This document shows positions 16,052 to 24,391 of a DNA stretch of 64,000 nucleotides, in pieces. Below the pieces are notes generated by a model, which did not search any database, had not been told where the DNA came from, and saw only the letters and a list, made by a program, of their open reading frames with translations. How positions within the stretch are numbered: the stretch's first letter is position 1; each line of letters opens with the position of its first letter. Origin of the DNA: Thioalkalivibrio sp. AKL19 (GTDB taxonomy: Bacteria; Pseudomonadota; Gammaproteobacteria; Ectothiorhodospirales; Ectothiorhodospiraceae). The stretch spans positions 1 to 64,000 of the forward strand of contig NZ_ATUK01000001.1 of the NCBI RefSeq assembly GCF_000420165.1. Direction: 5' to 3'. The translations under genes and the position numbers were made by a program.

Positions 16052-17623
16052 TCAATCGATGTACGCGGAGGTGTCTGTTGTCCTTGATGGGATCGCCAGA
16101 TCCCAGCGTTCGAGCACGATGCCCATAGCGCGATCCAGGTCGGTCTGGGCGTTCTGGTAGTTGATGGCGGCATCCAGCAATGACTGCTCCGCCTCCCGGA
16201 GCTGGCGCTCCACGCTTTCGACCTCGAACCCAGAGGAACGCCCGACTGCGAGCTTTTCCTGCTCGATAGCCACAGCCTGTTGTGCCAGATCCAGCGCTTG
16301 TTCGGCCAGATGGAGTTGATCCCGCCGGCTCTCCAGCGCCCCAAGGGCGCGTTCGACCTCAATGCGGATGGATGTTCGGAGTTCCTGGGTCCGCAGGCGC
16401 GCCTGACGCTGCTCCACCCGTGCCGCGCCAAGGCGTTGTTGACGCGTGTGCCGATCTCCCCAGGGGATGCTGAGGCGCAGGCCCAGGGAGTGGCCAGGAG
16501 ACTCTTCGAAGCCGCGCTCGATGGCACGAGTGGTGGACGGACTATCGCCCCGCAGTTCGACCGAGGCGGTCACATCCAGTTGCCAACGGTTGGCGTCCTC
16601 GGCCAGCGTTCGATCGAGAGCGGTCAGCCGTTGCGTGACCAGAGATTGGCGAAATTCCGGACTCCGATCCAGTGCCGTATCCATCGCGCTTTCGAGGGGG
16701 GGTGTCTCGGCGAGGAGTCCGTCAATGTCGTGGACATCAATCGCGTCCCGCGGCTCGATCTCCACCCCGGGTTCCAGCCCAATCAGTCGAATCAGATCGA
16801 GCTCGGCCTGATCCCGGCGCTCCTGGGTCTGCGCCTGCTGTAGCTCTTGACGCGCAAGGCTCTCGCGCGCCGGGGCCAGATCCGCCGCCGCCAGCCGACC
16901 GCGTTCCACCAGCTCCGTCCGGTTTTCCAGCTCTTGGCGACTTCTTTCCAGTGCGAGCTCGGCGAGTTCGACCCGCTGGTTTTCCAGGATCAGGTTGCGG
17001 TAGGCCTGAATTACCTGGGCAAGGGTGCTGATGACCTGTGACTCCAGGGCCAGTACGTTCTGTTCCTCGTTCAGGTGCGCCCGTTCCACCGGCGCCCGGC
17101 CAATCTCCAGACCCCCACCGCGCAATAGCGGTTGCGTGATGTCCAGCGTGACTGCGGAGGCGCTGTCTGGCGTGGTGTCGGGCGCGTCGGATTGGAGTAC
17201 CCGTTCGATCCGCCAGTTCAGGCCCGCCTGCGCGCCGGTGGGAAGCGCGAGGCTGGCACTTGGGTTGACGCTTGCGGTGCGCGTCCGCACGCCGTTCGCG
17301 CCCGCTGTACGCTGCTCGCGAGCCTGAAGCGTCACGGCGCTCCGGGGGTTAAAGGCCTGATTGGCCAGATCCAGATTGGCCCGGTCGACCACACGGCCCA
17401 GGTACGCGCCGCGCAGCGACGGATTGCGGGCAAGCGCGACCTGCAAGGTCTCGCGCAACGTCAGGCGCAGGGGCGCGCTCCCGGCTCGCATGCGCGATTC
17501 AATTGCGGAGTCGGCCGCCGCGACCACGCGGTCCGGGTCGCCAGGGTTCCCCGGGTCAGCCGCAGCGGGCGTCACCAGGACCAGGAGGCAGCTGAAGAGG
17601 GCAGGATGTTTGAACAAACGCAT
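16052..17623 (-). CDS. TolC-family outer membrane efflux protein, second copy
   Basis: A 523-residue OEP/TolC protein starting at the ATG of MRLFKHPALFSCLLVLVTPAAAD, which gives a proper signal peptide; an upstream in-frame ATG gives an implausible extension. Family features are LRETLQVALARNPSLRGAYL, LDITQPLLRGGGLEIGRAPV and LAVGRSSGFEVESVERQLRE. It is clearly paralogous to the product at 8228-9790 and convergent to it, 6 kb away. It leads the operon tolC2, two secreted paralogues, lnt. It may be the alternative outer membrane duct for the same PAS-MFP/MacB pump. Confidence 0.92.
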   Translation of the reverse strand: MRLFKHPALFSCLLVLVTPAAADPGNPGDPDRVVAAADSAIESRMRAGSAPLRLTLRETLQVALARNPSLRGAYLGRVVDRANLDLANQAFNPRSAVTLQAREQRTAGANGVRTRTASVNPSASLALPTGAQAGLNWRIERVLQSDAPDTTPDSASAVTLDITQPLLRGGGLEIGRAPVERAHLNEEQNVLALESQVISTLAQVIQAYRNLILENQRVELAELALERSRQELENRTELVERGRLAAADLAPARESLARQELQQAQTQERRDQAELDLIRLIGLEPGVEIEPRDAIDVHDIDGLLAETPPLESAMDTALDRSPEFRQSLVTQRLTALDRTLAEDANRWQLDVTASVELRGDSPSTTRAIERGFEESPGHSLGLRLSIPWGDRHTRQQRLGAARVEQRQARLRTQELRTSIRIEVERALGALESRRDQLHLAEQALDLAQQAVAIEQEKLAVGRSSGFEVESVERQLREAEQSLLDAAINYQNAQTDLDRAMGIVLERWDLAIPSRTTDTSAYID

Positions 17624-18026
17624 GGCTGGCGGGAGGGGAGCGCAATCTCGATCAGCGGGTGAGTTTCCGGCGACCGCCCGCAAACCTGCGCGCCACCCCA
17701 TGCAGGCAGTATCCCAAGCCAACCCTTATGCAGTAAAGCTGAGGCTCGGCCGGCCGCAGGGGTGCCGGCGTTGACCATCATCGGGAATGGATCCCGATCC
17801 TCATCAGGAAACGGCGACACGAGTGGAGCTCCCGGCCGTAGATGCCCTCTGCACCTACTTCAATCGCCAGGTGGGTGATCTCTTTGAGCATTTACCTGAG
17901 GGTGGTGGAGTAGGGTGGGAATTTGGACACAGCGCCAGGAAGTCATCCCGTTGCCTCGTCCGAGGCACCATGGCGCGTAGCGGCACAGGTTGGTCACAGA
18001 ATTGGTCACAGGACTTCCGAAGCCAC
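17624..18026. other. Intergenic region before tolC2
   Basis: No gene is seen. It should hold the promoter of the tolC2 operon; see the candidate at 17708-17737. The right end borders the tRNA-Arg-derived direct repeat. Short tandem phrases (TTGGTCACAG, ATTGGTCACAGG) occur at about 17990-18012. Confidence 0.5.
17708..17737 (-). promoter_or_regulatory. Candidate promoter of tolC2 operon
   Basis: On the minus strand TTTACT is followed after 18 bases by GATACT, about 85 bases before the tolC2 start. The match to a sigma-70 promoter is partial and the call is tentative. Confidence 0.3.
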
Positions 18027-18307
18027 AAACGAAAAAGGGACCAGCGACTGTAAGTTACTGATCCCTTTCTCTGGAATATGGCGCGCCCGGAAGGATAGCG
18101 GCGACGCGGCGCGTCTTGCCCTTCCGGGTGTCGGCCTGGGGCCGACACGTACCTCGCTGCGCTCGGGATCGAACCGATTGTTGAACGGAGGTTCGAATCC
18201 TTTGTGCTAGCAGGAACGAGAGAGGGCACCCGGATGTGGATGCCCTCTCTCTGGAACATGGCGCGCCCGGAAGGATTCGAACCTCCGACCACCTGGTTCG
18301 AAGCCAG
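18027..18307. repeat. 281-bp direct repeat, left copy (tRNA-Arg derived)
   Basis: Nearly identical, without gaps, to 21434-21714. It contains a short tRNA acceptor-end fragment (GGCGCGCCCGGAAGGA, from 18080), a hairpin GTGTCGGCC/GGCCGACAC, a tRNA T-arm-like stretch in the opposite orientation near 18190, the hairpin AGAGAGGGCA/TGCCCTCTCT and the 3' 49 bases of a tRNA-Arg. The two copies bracket a 3.1-kb decayed island. Confidence 0.85.
18259..18307 (-). pseudogene. tRNA-Arg 3' fragment
   Basis: The 3' 49 bases including encoded CCA match the intact tRNA-Arg at 21666-21742, but the sequence diverges immediately 5' of the anticodon stem, so no 5' half exists. In the anticodon triplet the base corresponding to A34 is T, so this came from or drifted toward a UCG-reading tRNA. 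It cannot fold as a tRNA. Confidence 0.8.
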
Positions 18308-18671
18308 AAATAGCCATGCGTCAGGAAGCAGGCTAAAGCGATCTCAAGTGGGACTGCGGTACCCCGATAGTAACGTAACCGATGGAAAATTGGACCGCCC
18401 TTGTTTTTGAGGTGTGACAAATAAGAACGGAAGCCGCCGACTCCGGTGTCACGCGGCCGAAGCGAGGGCGGTGCGTCGTGGATACTGGTGTCACAGGGGG
18501 TTTCCCGCCCAAACGAGTATCTAGCGCCTGCCGGAGACGAACCGATCGAGCATGATGTGGAGCTGTCTGGACTGGAGGTGAGCCGACTGAGAGCATCCTA
18601 TCTGGTCGCTCCAAACTGCTTGTGGCTAGCAAGCCATCCATCGCCGAACCCAGGCCAAAAGGTAATAAGCC
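18308..18671. other. Noncoding stretch inside decayed island
   Basis: No supported gene, RNA or repeat is seen. It lies between the tRNA fragment and the broken PhyH gene. Confidence 0.4.
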
Positions 18672-19405
18672 GTGTCCTCAGTCAGCTGGGCCGTCAAGCG
18701 CGCGTTGGCCATGGGCCACGGGCTCCTCATGGCTCCGGTTTGGAGCCCTCGAGTAATCACTGGCGAGAAAACTCTCCGTACGAACAAGGTCCTCGGTAAC
18801 CGGTGGTTGAATGAACGCGGTCTGCACCGATGGCGCGTCCGGGTAGCCGATAGTCTTGCGCGTCAGCGTCACCGCGGACTTGGCCGAAAGGTCTCAGCGG
18901 ATCAGATCGAAGCGTTCGAGCGCGGCGGGTATATCCTGATTCACGATTTTCTGGCTCGCGAAGAGTATCGCTCATCGTGAACGAAATCATGAATCGTCCC
19001 CTGCCGTCGGCAGAGCGGCGTGAGGGTATGGCGGTCACTCGGCGATTGTCTCTCGAGCCGTCCGAGCTGACGGAACATCCGGGGCTCGTGCGCTCATTCG
19101 CGGTCGATCGCTTGTGTCCCCTCTACGATATGTCTCGTCTTTCGGGGGAGAGCCGTTGTTCCAGTTGCAGACCGTGTTTGTGCAGCCTGGAAGCTTACCG
19201 GCTCCAGACCCGCAAACCGACCTGCACAAGGATACGTTTCATGCGACCGCCAAGGCGTGGCTGTGTCTCACGCCGGTAAGTGAGGCGGACGGCCCGCTCC
19301 GCTATGTGCCCGGATCCCATCGGTTGACGCCGGAACGCAGTGTTGCGCTGTCCGAATCCGGGGGCAGGGGAGCCTTCCGGATTCGCGAGGACGAGCCGCC
19401 CGCTT
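18672..19405 (+). pseudogene. Phytanoyl-CoA dioxygenase (PhyH) family gene, frameshifted and truncated
   Basis: Parts of one PhyH-type Fe(II)/2-oxoglutarate oxygenase occur in three frames: LGRKVSADQIEAFERGGYILIHDFL to about 18970, then RLSLEPSELTEHPGLVRSF to about 19140, then FQLQTVFVQPGSLPAPDPQTDLHKDTFHATAKAWLCL and DGPLRYVPGSHRLTPE. The HKD portion would be the metal-binding motif. Two frameshifts and loss of the C-terminus, which runs into the convergent neighbour, make it inactive. Confidence 0.75.
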
Positions 19406-19416
19406 GCCTTAGTGTT

Positions 19417-19941
19417 TCAGGGCCACGGAAACATCCGCATCGGGCGAGACATCTCGCCGGTATCCCGAGTTATCCAGTAAACGGACTCGTTTATTCCGTG
19501 CATCTGGCCGTTCAGAATCTGCATGCGTTCGTCCATGGAAACCACGGCCTGGCTCATAACGTCCAAGCGCTGGCTCATCAGATCCAGCGTGGGGGGAATG
19601 GACGTCACGTCCTGCTGCATCGCAGTAATACTCGTGCTGATCGTGTCCATCTCGGACCGTATCACCGTTATGTCGTTTCCTACTGACGACATGACGGTGG
19701 CCATCTGTCCAGTATCGCTTTGCATTCCCTCTATGTGCTGAATCATCCCGGACAGGCCCTGTGCCAACATAATCATCAGGGTGGCATGGCCGGCAATTAG
19801 CAGGACTACGATGACCAGCGACCAACGCGCAAGCTGGGCCGTTCGATGTGTGACACGCTTCCCTTCCTGATATTGATACTCGGCGCCCTTACGGAATTCG
19901 CCGATTGCCTCTTCAAGCCGCCTTACAATATCGTCATTCAC
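19417..19941 (-). CDS. Membrane-anchored coiled-coil protein of unknown function
   Basis: A 174-residue protein. The GTG start is chosen because GGGAG precedes it by nine bases; a GTG five codons upstream is possible. The N-terminus is a short amphipathic helix (IVRRLEEAIGEFRKGAEYQYQEGKRV), followed by one transmembrane helix (SLVIVVLLIAGHATLMIMLAQGL) and a long heptad-like coiled coil full of Met and Ser (MSQRLDVMSQAVVSMDERMQ), ending with PMRMFPWP. It resembles conserved proteins of sulfur- and nitrogen-oxidising bacteria of unknown role that look like truncated chemoreceptors. It is the only apparently intact gene in the tRNA-Arg island. Confidence 0.7.
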   Translation of the reverse strand: MNDDIVRRLEEAIGEFRKGAEYQYQEGKRVTHRTAQLARWSLVIVVLLIAGHATLMIMLAQGLSGMIQHIEGMQSDTGQMATVMSSVGNDITVIRSEMDTISTSITAMQQDVTSIPPTLDLMSQRLDVMSQAVVSMDERMQILNGQMHGINESVYWITRDTGEMSRPMRMFPWP

Positions 19942-20201
19942 TGGGTGTACTCCCACCCGGGGGGCTCAATCCCGAGCAACTGATCATCCTTTCCAAATCC
20001 ACCGGCCTTCCAGTCATTCGATTAATCTCCATTGATCCGATCTGTGCGCTCTGCGGTTAGGCAGACGCTGACTTAATCGCGCGTTCGCGCTTGAGTCGAT
20101 TTTGCGTGCTAAGAAAACGCTGATCAATGGCCCTGCATCCGGCTCCATGTCCCGCCGAAGTGTTTTTGGAAGGACATCGGGGCCACGGTGGCCTGTTTTA
20201 C

Positions 20202-20235
20202 CCCCTGTAACCGCCGTTTTTGGCGGTTACAGGGG
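20202..20235 (-). terminator. Palindrome at the 3' end of the IS5 element
   Basis: Perfect 14-bp stem (CCCCTGTAACCGCC/GGCGGTTACAGGGG) with a six-base loop, 24 bases past the transposase stop. It could terminate transposase transcription or insulate the element. The same palindrome persists at 7051-7084 in the IS5 scar, in opposite orientation. Confidence 0.55.
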
Positions 20236-20258
20236 CGATTTCCGGTCCTGCGGGTACA

Positions 20259-21254
20259 CTACCCCTGCGGCAGGAGTCCCCATCGTCGCGCCCGGTACAG
20301 GTTCACCAGGGCGAACAGGCTGTGCAGCTGTGCGGTGTTCTTCTTGAGGGCCGGTAACACACCTTGCGATACCCGAACAGGTTCTTCATCACATGGAACG
20401 GATGCTCCACGATCGAACGCAACTGGGCCTTGTGCTGCTCAGCAGCGCGGACCTGATCGCGCTCCAGGCCTTCCGGCAGCGCGCGTACGGTGCCGCGCTT
20501 GCGCGCGATGTGCGTCTCCGGGCGATGCCCTTCACCCGCTTCTCCGTACCGATGTAGCCGGCATCGCCATGCAGGCTCGCTTCCTCGCCGTGGAGCAGTT
20601 CCGCACCTGTGAGACGTCCGAGGCATTCGCCGCGGTACCCTTCACCGTGTGGACGAAACCGCCGACGATATCGGCCCCGATACGCACCTTCATCCCGACG
20701 TACCACTGGTTGCCCTTCTTCGCCTGATGCATCTCCGGCTCGCGGGCCTTCTTCTCGTTCTTGGTCGACGGCGGGGCCCCAATCAGGGTGGTATTCACCA
20801 CCGTTCCTTCGCGCAGCAACAGGCCCCGCTGCTCCAGGTGGGTGTTGATTCGGTCGAAGATCACCTGGGTCAGGTTGTGCTGCTCCAGCAGCCGGCGGAA
20901 CTGCAGCAGGGTGGTGGCATCCGGGGCGTCTTCGCGACTCAGGCTGATCCCGACAAAGCGCCGGATCGCCTGTCTGTCATACACCGCATCCTCGACCCCT
21001 TCATCCGACAGGTTGAAACACTGCTGCGCCACGTACATCCGCCGCATGCGCTCCAGTCCGATCGGCGGACGGCCGCGCTTCCCCTCCGGGAAGTGCGGCT
21101 CGATCGCCTCCACCAGCGCCGCCCAGGGCGTGATCGCATCGATCTGCCCCAGAAAGCGGTCGCGCCGCGTCTGCTTGCGCTTGCGGAATACTCGAGATCG
21201 GAAAAGCTGCGCTGCGAGATCCGCTATCACCTCGGGCAGGAAACCTGCCGCCAT
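20259..21254 (-). pseudogene. IS5-family transposase, frameshifted
   Basis: The N-terminal part runs intact from 21254 to about 20600: RKQTRRDRFLGQIDAITPWAALVEAIEPHFP, GKRGRPPIGLERMRRMYVAQQCFNLSDEGVEDA, DATTLLQFRRLLEQHNL, REGTVVNTTLIGAPPSTKNEKKARDPEMHQ-type and KKGNQWYVGMKVRIGAD. The C-terminal part continues in another frame (YIGTEKRVKGIA-like, VEHPFHVMKNLFGYRKVCY), and a second shift is needed to reach KKNTAQLHSLFALVNLYRARR before the TAG at 20259. At least two frameshifts make it inactive. In the conserved TTLIGAPPSTKN motif the residue before TTLIG is Asn (VVNTT) where active relatives usually have Asp (VDATI), so a catalytic Asp is probably also lost. Confidence 0.85.
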
Positions 21255-21433
21255 TATTCCAAACCCGCTCGCCAGGCGGGAGCGGCAGTGGATTAAATCA
21301 GCGTCTTTCTAGCTGCGAGGTGCGGAACATGTCACGGAGCCAAGGGCTCATCAGGCGGCAATAAGCCAGTCATGGGACTTGGAGGGTGGTCACAGAAGTG
21401 GCACGAGAGTGTTACGGGGCGTGACCTGGGCCA

Positions 21434-21714
21434 AAACGAAAAAAGGACCAGCGACGGTAAGTCACTGATCCTTTTCTCTAGAAGATGGCGCGCCCGGAAG
21501 GATAGCGGCGACGCTGCGCGTCTTGCCCTTCCGGGTGTCGGCCAGGGGCCGACACGTACCTCGCTGCGCTCGGGATCGAACCGATTGTTGAACGGAGGTT
21601 CGAATCCTTTGTGCTAGCAGAAACGAAAGAGGGCACCCGGATGTGGATGCCCTCTCTCTGGAATATGGCGCGCCCGGAAGGATTCGAACCTCCGACCACC
21701 TGGTTCGTAGCCAG
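21434..21714. repeat. 281-bp direct repeat, right copy (tRNA-Arg derived)
   Basis: Matches 18027-18307 base for base at constant offset 3407 with only scattered substitutions. It contains the 3' part of the intact tRNA-Arg, its terminator hairpin, an inverted T-arm-like piece near 21600 and a second tRNA acceptor-end fragment near 21487 with its own hairpin (21441-21475). Confidence 0.85.
21621..21655 (-). terminator. Terminator of tRNA-Arg
   Basis: On the minus strand, 11 bases after the tRNA CCA, TGCCCTCT-type stem AGAGGGCA/TGCCCTCT is followed by TTCGTTT. A copy sits in the left repeat at about 18214-18248. Confidence 0.6.
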
Positions 21715-21742
21715 GTACTCTATCCAGCTGAGCTACGGGCGC
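21666..21742 (-). tRNA. tRNA-Arg (anticodon ACG)
   Basis: A 77-base cloverleaf: acceptor GCGCCCG/CGGGCGC, D arm GCTCAGCTGGATAGAGT, anticodon stem CCTGG/CCAGG with loop CTACGAA (anticodon ACG), T arm GGAGG-TTCGAAT-CCTTC, discriminator G and an encoded CCA. The ACG tRNA is normally deaminated to ICG. It sits at the right edge of the repeat-flanked island and is the likely source of the partial copies at 18259-18307. Confidence 0.97.
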
Positions 21743-21759
21743 ATCGACTGAAGGCGCGC

Positions 21760-21788
21760 ATTATCGCGATTGGTCCCGAGGGATGCAA
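21760..21788 (-). promoter_or_regulatory. Sigma-70 promoter of tRNA-Arg
   Basis: Minus strand TTGCAT, 17 bases, GATAAT, followed by a GC-rich discriminator (GCGCGCC) typical of stringently controlled tRNA promoters; the -10 lies about 18 bases before the tRNA 5' end. Confidence 0.75.
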
Positions 21789-22017
21789 GCCGTCGCTGGG
21801 TATTCTTTGCTTTCGGCTTGGTCTGCCTGGCTCTCCCAGCCGTGCTCAATCGGGCGATAGAGCGTACTTCGCACTCCGTCGCGTTCACGAATGCGGTCGT
21901 GGGCGAAATCCTGCACGCCGCCGAGGCGCACGGAGGCATGGCCGGCGCGCCCTTTGTTCCGGTGTGGATTTCACGATTCGAGCGTGCGCCTGGAAAGCCC
22001 CGGCCCCCGAAGGAGCA

Positions 22018-22569
22018 TCAGAAGTTGTAGCCAAGTCCGACAGTGTACGAAAAGTCCCCATCGAGGAACGCATTCTCTGCGTCGTTCGAGTGGTTGAAGA
22101 ACCACTGGTATTCAATGCGACCCAGGGCGTAGGTGTCCTCCAGGATGTAGTACTTCAAGCCGCCATCCAATCCGACGAACCCGCTGTCGTTGACCGCGTC
22201 GCCGTAGATCGCGCCCAGGCTCCCGCCAGCGAAGGGACGCAGCCGGCCGTCTGTGTTTTGAAGGTTGAGATAGCCTCGAGTGGCTCCGCTCCAGAAGTCA
22301 TTGGTCAGGAAGTCGCCCTCGAAGTCGGCGTATTGGATGCTATGGCGGACGCCGAGGACCAAGTGACCACGCAGATACCAGCCTATATCGCCCGTGATGC
22401 CGAGGTTTGTGTTGGCGAACCTCCGGTCACTGTTGCCACTTCCGGCAAGCGAGAATTCGCGGTCGCCTATGGAGGGCCCAAAGTTGGCGGCCGATCCTTG
22501 TTGAGCCTGGACGGAAAGGGCGAATGGTCCAGCCAGGCAGAGCATGACTGCGATCACCTTTTTCATCAT
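22018..22569 (-). CDS. Outer membrane beta-barrel protein, paralogue A
   Basis: A 183-residue protein with the signal peptide MMKKVIAVMLCLAGPFALSVQA-Q and alternating hydrophobic strands typical of an eight-stranded OMP barrel (GDIGWYLRGHLVLGVRHSIQYADFEG, GLKYYILEDTYALGRIEYQWFF). It ends in Tyr-Asn-Phe (VGLGYNF), the C-terminal aromatic signal for BAM assembly. It is a tandem paralogue of 23091-23642, about 75 percent similar by eye. A shared box lies about 123 bases before each start. Ligand or role unknown. Confidence 0.88.
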   Translation of the reverse strand: MMKKVIAVMLCLAGPFALSVQAQQGSAANFGPSIGDREFSLAGSGNSDRRFANTNLGITGDIGWYLRGHLVLGVRHSIQYADFEGDFLTNDFWSGATRGYLNLQNTDGRLRPFAGGSLGAIYGDAVNDSGFVGLDGGLKYYILEDTYALGRIEYQWFFNHSNDAENAFLDGDFSYTVGLGYNF

Positions 22570-23090
22570 TACGTGCCTCCTGAAACGTTACCCACCGCGT
22601 TGGCAAGGCACAGAGCCTTTGGAGTGCGACTGTGAGCGGGAAGGCCCGCTTTGCGTCGGAAACGGCAGATTGCGGTCGCAACCAAAGGGGCATCTGTACG
22701 TTGCCGCACATTCGCCACCGGGGGTGCTGGATTTCAGGTAACGGGAGCCAAAAGAAAGACAAAGAAACAATGGGTTCGCGATTCTTTCGATACTTTATAT
22801 GAGGTGCTCAAGGGGATCTTCAGCGAGACGCTGATTGAGGCGCGTTAGCGTGTTCTCGCGGTGTCGCCGCAGGTCGTCCGGGGCAAGGGCGCTGTGCATT
22901 GGGTCGTGAACGAAAGGGACCTGATGGTGGACGCACAGGAGTCTCTGTCCGCCTGCGCTTCGGCCCGTTATGAAGCGACCTTGTAGCCGGATTGGATGGT
23001 CGCGGGGGCGGTGGCTCCCCTGATGGTGGTGTGCCTCGGGGCAGGGCAGCAGGCGTCCTTTCGAATTGACCCTACCCCGGGCAAGATGCC
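22570..23090. other. Spacer between the OMP paralogues
   Basis: No protein gene is convincing here. The left third is the leader and promoter region of OMP A. A 65-codon frame at 22651-22848 has no family features and overlaps that leader. The rest shows no repeat or RNA. Confidence 0.5.
22692..22710 (-). promoter_or_regulatory. Conserved box upstream of OMP A
   Basis: Minus-strand TGTGCGGCAACGTACAGAT, 123 bases before the start; the same 19-base box with one mismatch precedes OMP B at nearly the same distance, although the rest of the leaders differ. Candidate operator or promoter element. Confidence 0.45.
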
Positions 23091-23642
23091 TCAGAAGTTG
23101 TAGCCAAGGCCTACGGTGTAGGCGAACGCGCCATCGCGAAAGGCATCCTCTGCATCACTGGAGCGACTGAAGAACCACTGGTATTCGATGCGGCCCAGGA
23201 CGTAGGTATTCTCCAGGACGTAATACTTCAGGCCGCCTTCCAGGCCGGCGAAGGCACTGTCCTTGACACCGTCGCCGTAGATGAAGCCCAGGCTGCCACC
23301 ACCAAAGGGACGTAGCAGGCCGTCCGTCGTCTGGAAGTTGAGGTAGCCGCGCGTGGCGCCGTTCCAGAAGTCATTGGTTATGTTCTCGCCCTCGATGTCG
23401 GCGTAGTTGATGCTCTGGCGGACCCCGAGGATCAAGTGATCGCGCAGGTACCAGCCGAGATCGCCGGAGATACCGAAGTTGGTGCTGTCGAGTTTGCGGT
23501 CACTGCTGCCGCTGCCGGAAAGCGAGAACTCGCGATCGCCCATGGAAGGTCCGTAGTTCGCCGTGGATCCGCTTTGCTGGGCCTGGACGGCGAGCGGGAG
23601 GGTCCCGGCCAGACAGAGTGTGAGCGCGATAAGTTTTTTCAT
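23091..23642 (-). CDS. Outer membrane beta-barrel protein, paralogue B
   Basis: A 183-residue protein, MKKLIALTLCLAGTLPLAVQA-QQ signal peptide, eight-stranded barrel pattern and C-terminal VGLGYNF. The ATG at 23642 is chosen because it gives the signal peptide and is preceded by GGAGAA (CCAGGAGAACGCACCA). Conserved blocks shared with paralogue A include GDREFSL, FGISGDLGWYLRDH and GRIEYQWFF. Duplication is old enough for the leaders to have diverged. Function unknown. Confidence 0.88.
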   Translation of the reverse strand: MKKLIALTLCLAGTLPLAVQAQQSGSTANYGPSMGDREFSLSGSGSSDRKLDSTNFGISGDLGWYLRDHLILGVRQSINYADIEGENITNDFWNGATRGYLNFQTTDGLLRPFGGGSLGFIYGDGVKDSAFAGLEGGLKYYVLENTYVLGRIEYQWFFSRSSDAEDAFRDGAFAYTVGLGYNF

Positions 23643-23766
23643 TGGTGCGTTCTCCTGGTTGTTTCCCGTCCGGCGCGGGATGCGACCGGTACTGCGGGGG
23701 CACGGGCACAGCCGGGATGCTCCCGGCCGATTCCGTGGCGCCACCCTACGATTCGGGGTCCTGGCT

Positions 23767-23785
23767 ATCTGTACGTTGGCGCACA
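23767..23785 (-). promoter_or_regulatory. Conserved box upstream of OMP B
   Basis: Minus-strand TGTGCGCCAACGTACAGAT, 125 bases before the start; partner of the box at 22692-22710. Confidence 0.45.
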
Positions 23786-23923
23786 AAAGGGCGCCTGATT
23801 AGGCACGAGGGTCCGCCAGGTTCAGGGGCCGTGCGGCCCCGGGGGTGTACAGCACCCGGGGCGGTCGAAGGTGGCCCTGGAGCGCAGCGGTACGCGCCCC
23901 GAGGCTCCACGCGCCTCCCGCTT

Positions 23924-24026
23924 CGTCATCCCGGAAACCGCGTAGCGGTTATCCGGGCGCCAGGCGGCCTGGGTTGCCCCGACGAGGAAGCTCCCGGCTC
24001 TTCGTTGCGCTCCGGCCGGGATGACG
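23924..24026. repeat. Imperfect palindromic intergenic repeat (CGTCATCCCGG ends)
   Basis: The 103-bp segment begins CGTCATCCCGG and ends CCGGGATGACG, with inner stems (CCCGGAAACCGC/GCGGTTATCCGGG). This layout is a known dispersed noncoding repeat of proteobacterial genomes. It lies in a 600-base region (23786-24391) with no gene; a further GTGTACAGCACCC hairpin-like stretch precedes it. Confidence 0.7.
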
Positions 24027-24391
24027 GTGCAGGGGCAAGGACCGGGGATGATGAGATTCCAGAGGGCCCCGGATTGGGGCGACCCGCGGCGGGCTATTGA
24101 TGTCCCGGATGATCCCCGTGACTGGCGGACTCTCGTTCCTGATCAGGAAGGGGCTTGGGTGCTCTGGTGCCCCCAACGGGAAACCTGGATCCGCCCGGAA
24201 TGCAGCCCGGGCGTAGGTTCAGACGGTGTGATCCAAGTCGGAAATTGCCAGCGATTGAGGCCGCGAAGGCGCGCGTTGGATGGGCGTAGCCGGTTGTTTT
24301 GTGTGGTCGCGCACAGACGGGCGGTGACGTGCTCAGCAGGGTAGCGAGTGGCTCGGCAATTTCGCCAGCCAGTCACTCGGAGGGTGGAGAA

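Larger units (their letters stand above)
20112..21308 (-). mobile_element. IS5-family insertion sequence, degenerate
   Basis: Ends are GAAAACGCTGATC (left) and, on the opposite strand, AAAGACGCTGAT (right), flanked by CTAA and CTAG, consistent with the short CTA-type target duplication of this family. The transposase on the minus strand is frameshifted. A perfect palindrome (20202-20235) lies between transposase stop and left end. Confidence 0.88.

Noticed and set aside
18120-18150. GTGTCGGCC/GGCCGACAC hairpin as an attachment core
   Set aside because: It is inside both direct repeats but shows no tRNA or crossover context; best seen as a conserved terminator-like stem.
22651-22848. 65-codon frame upstream of OMP A
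   Set aside because: It overlaps the OMP leader with the conserved box and has no recognisable protein features.
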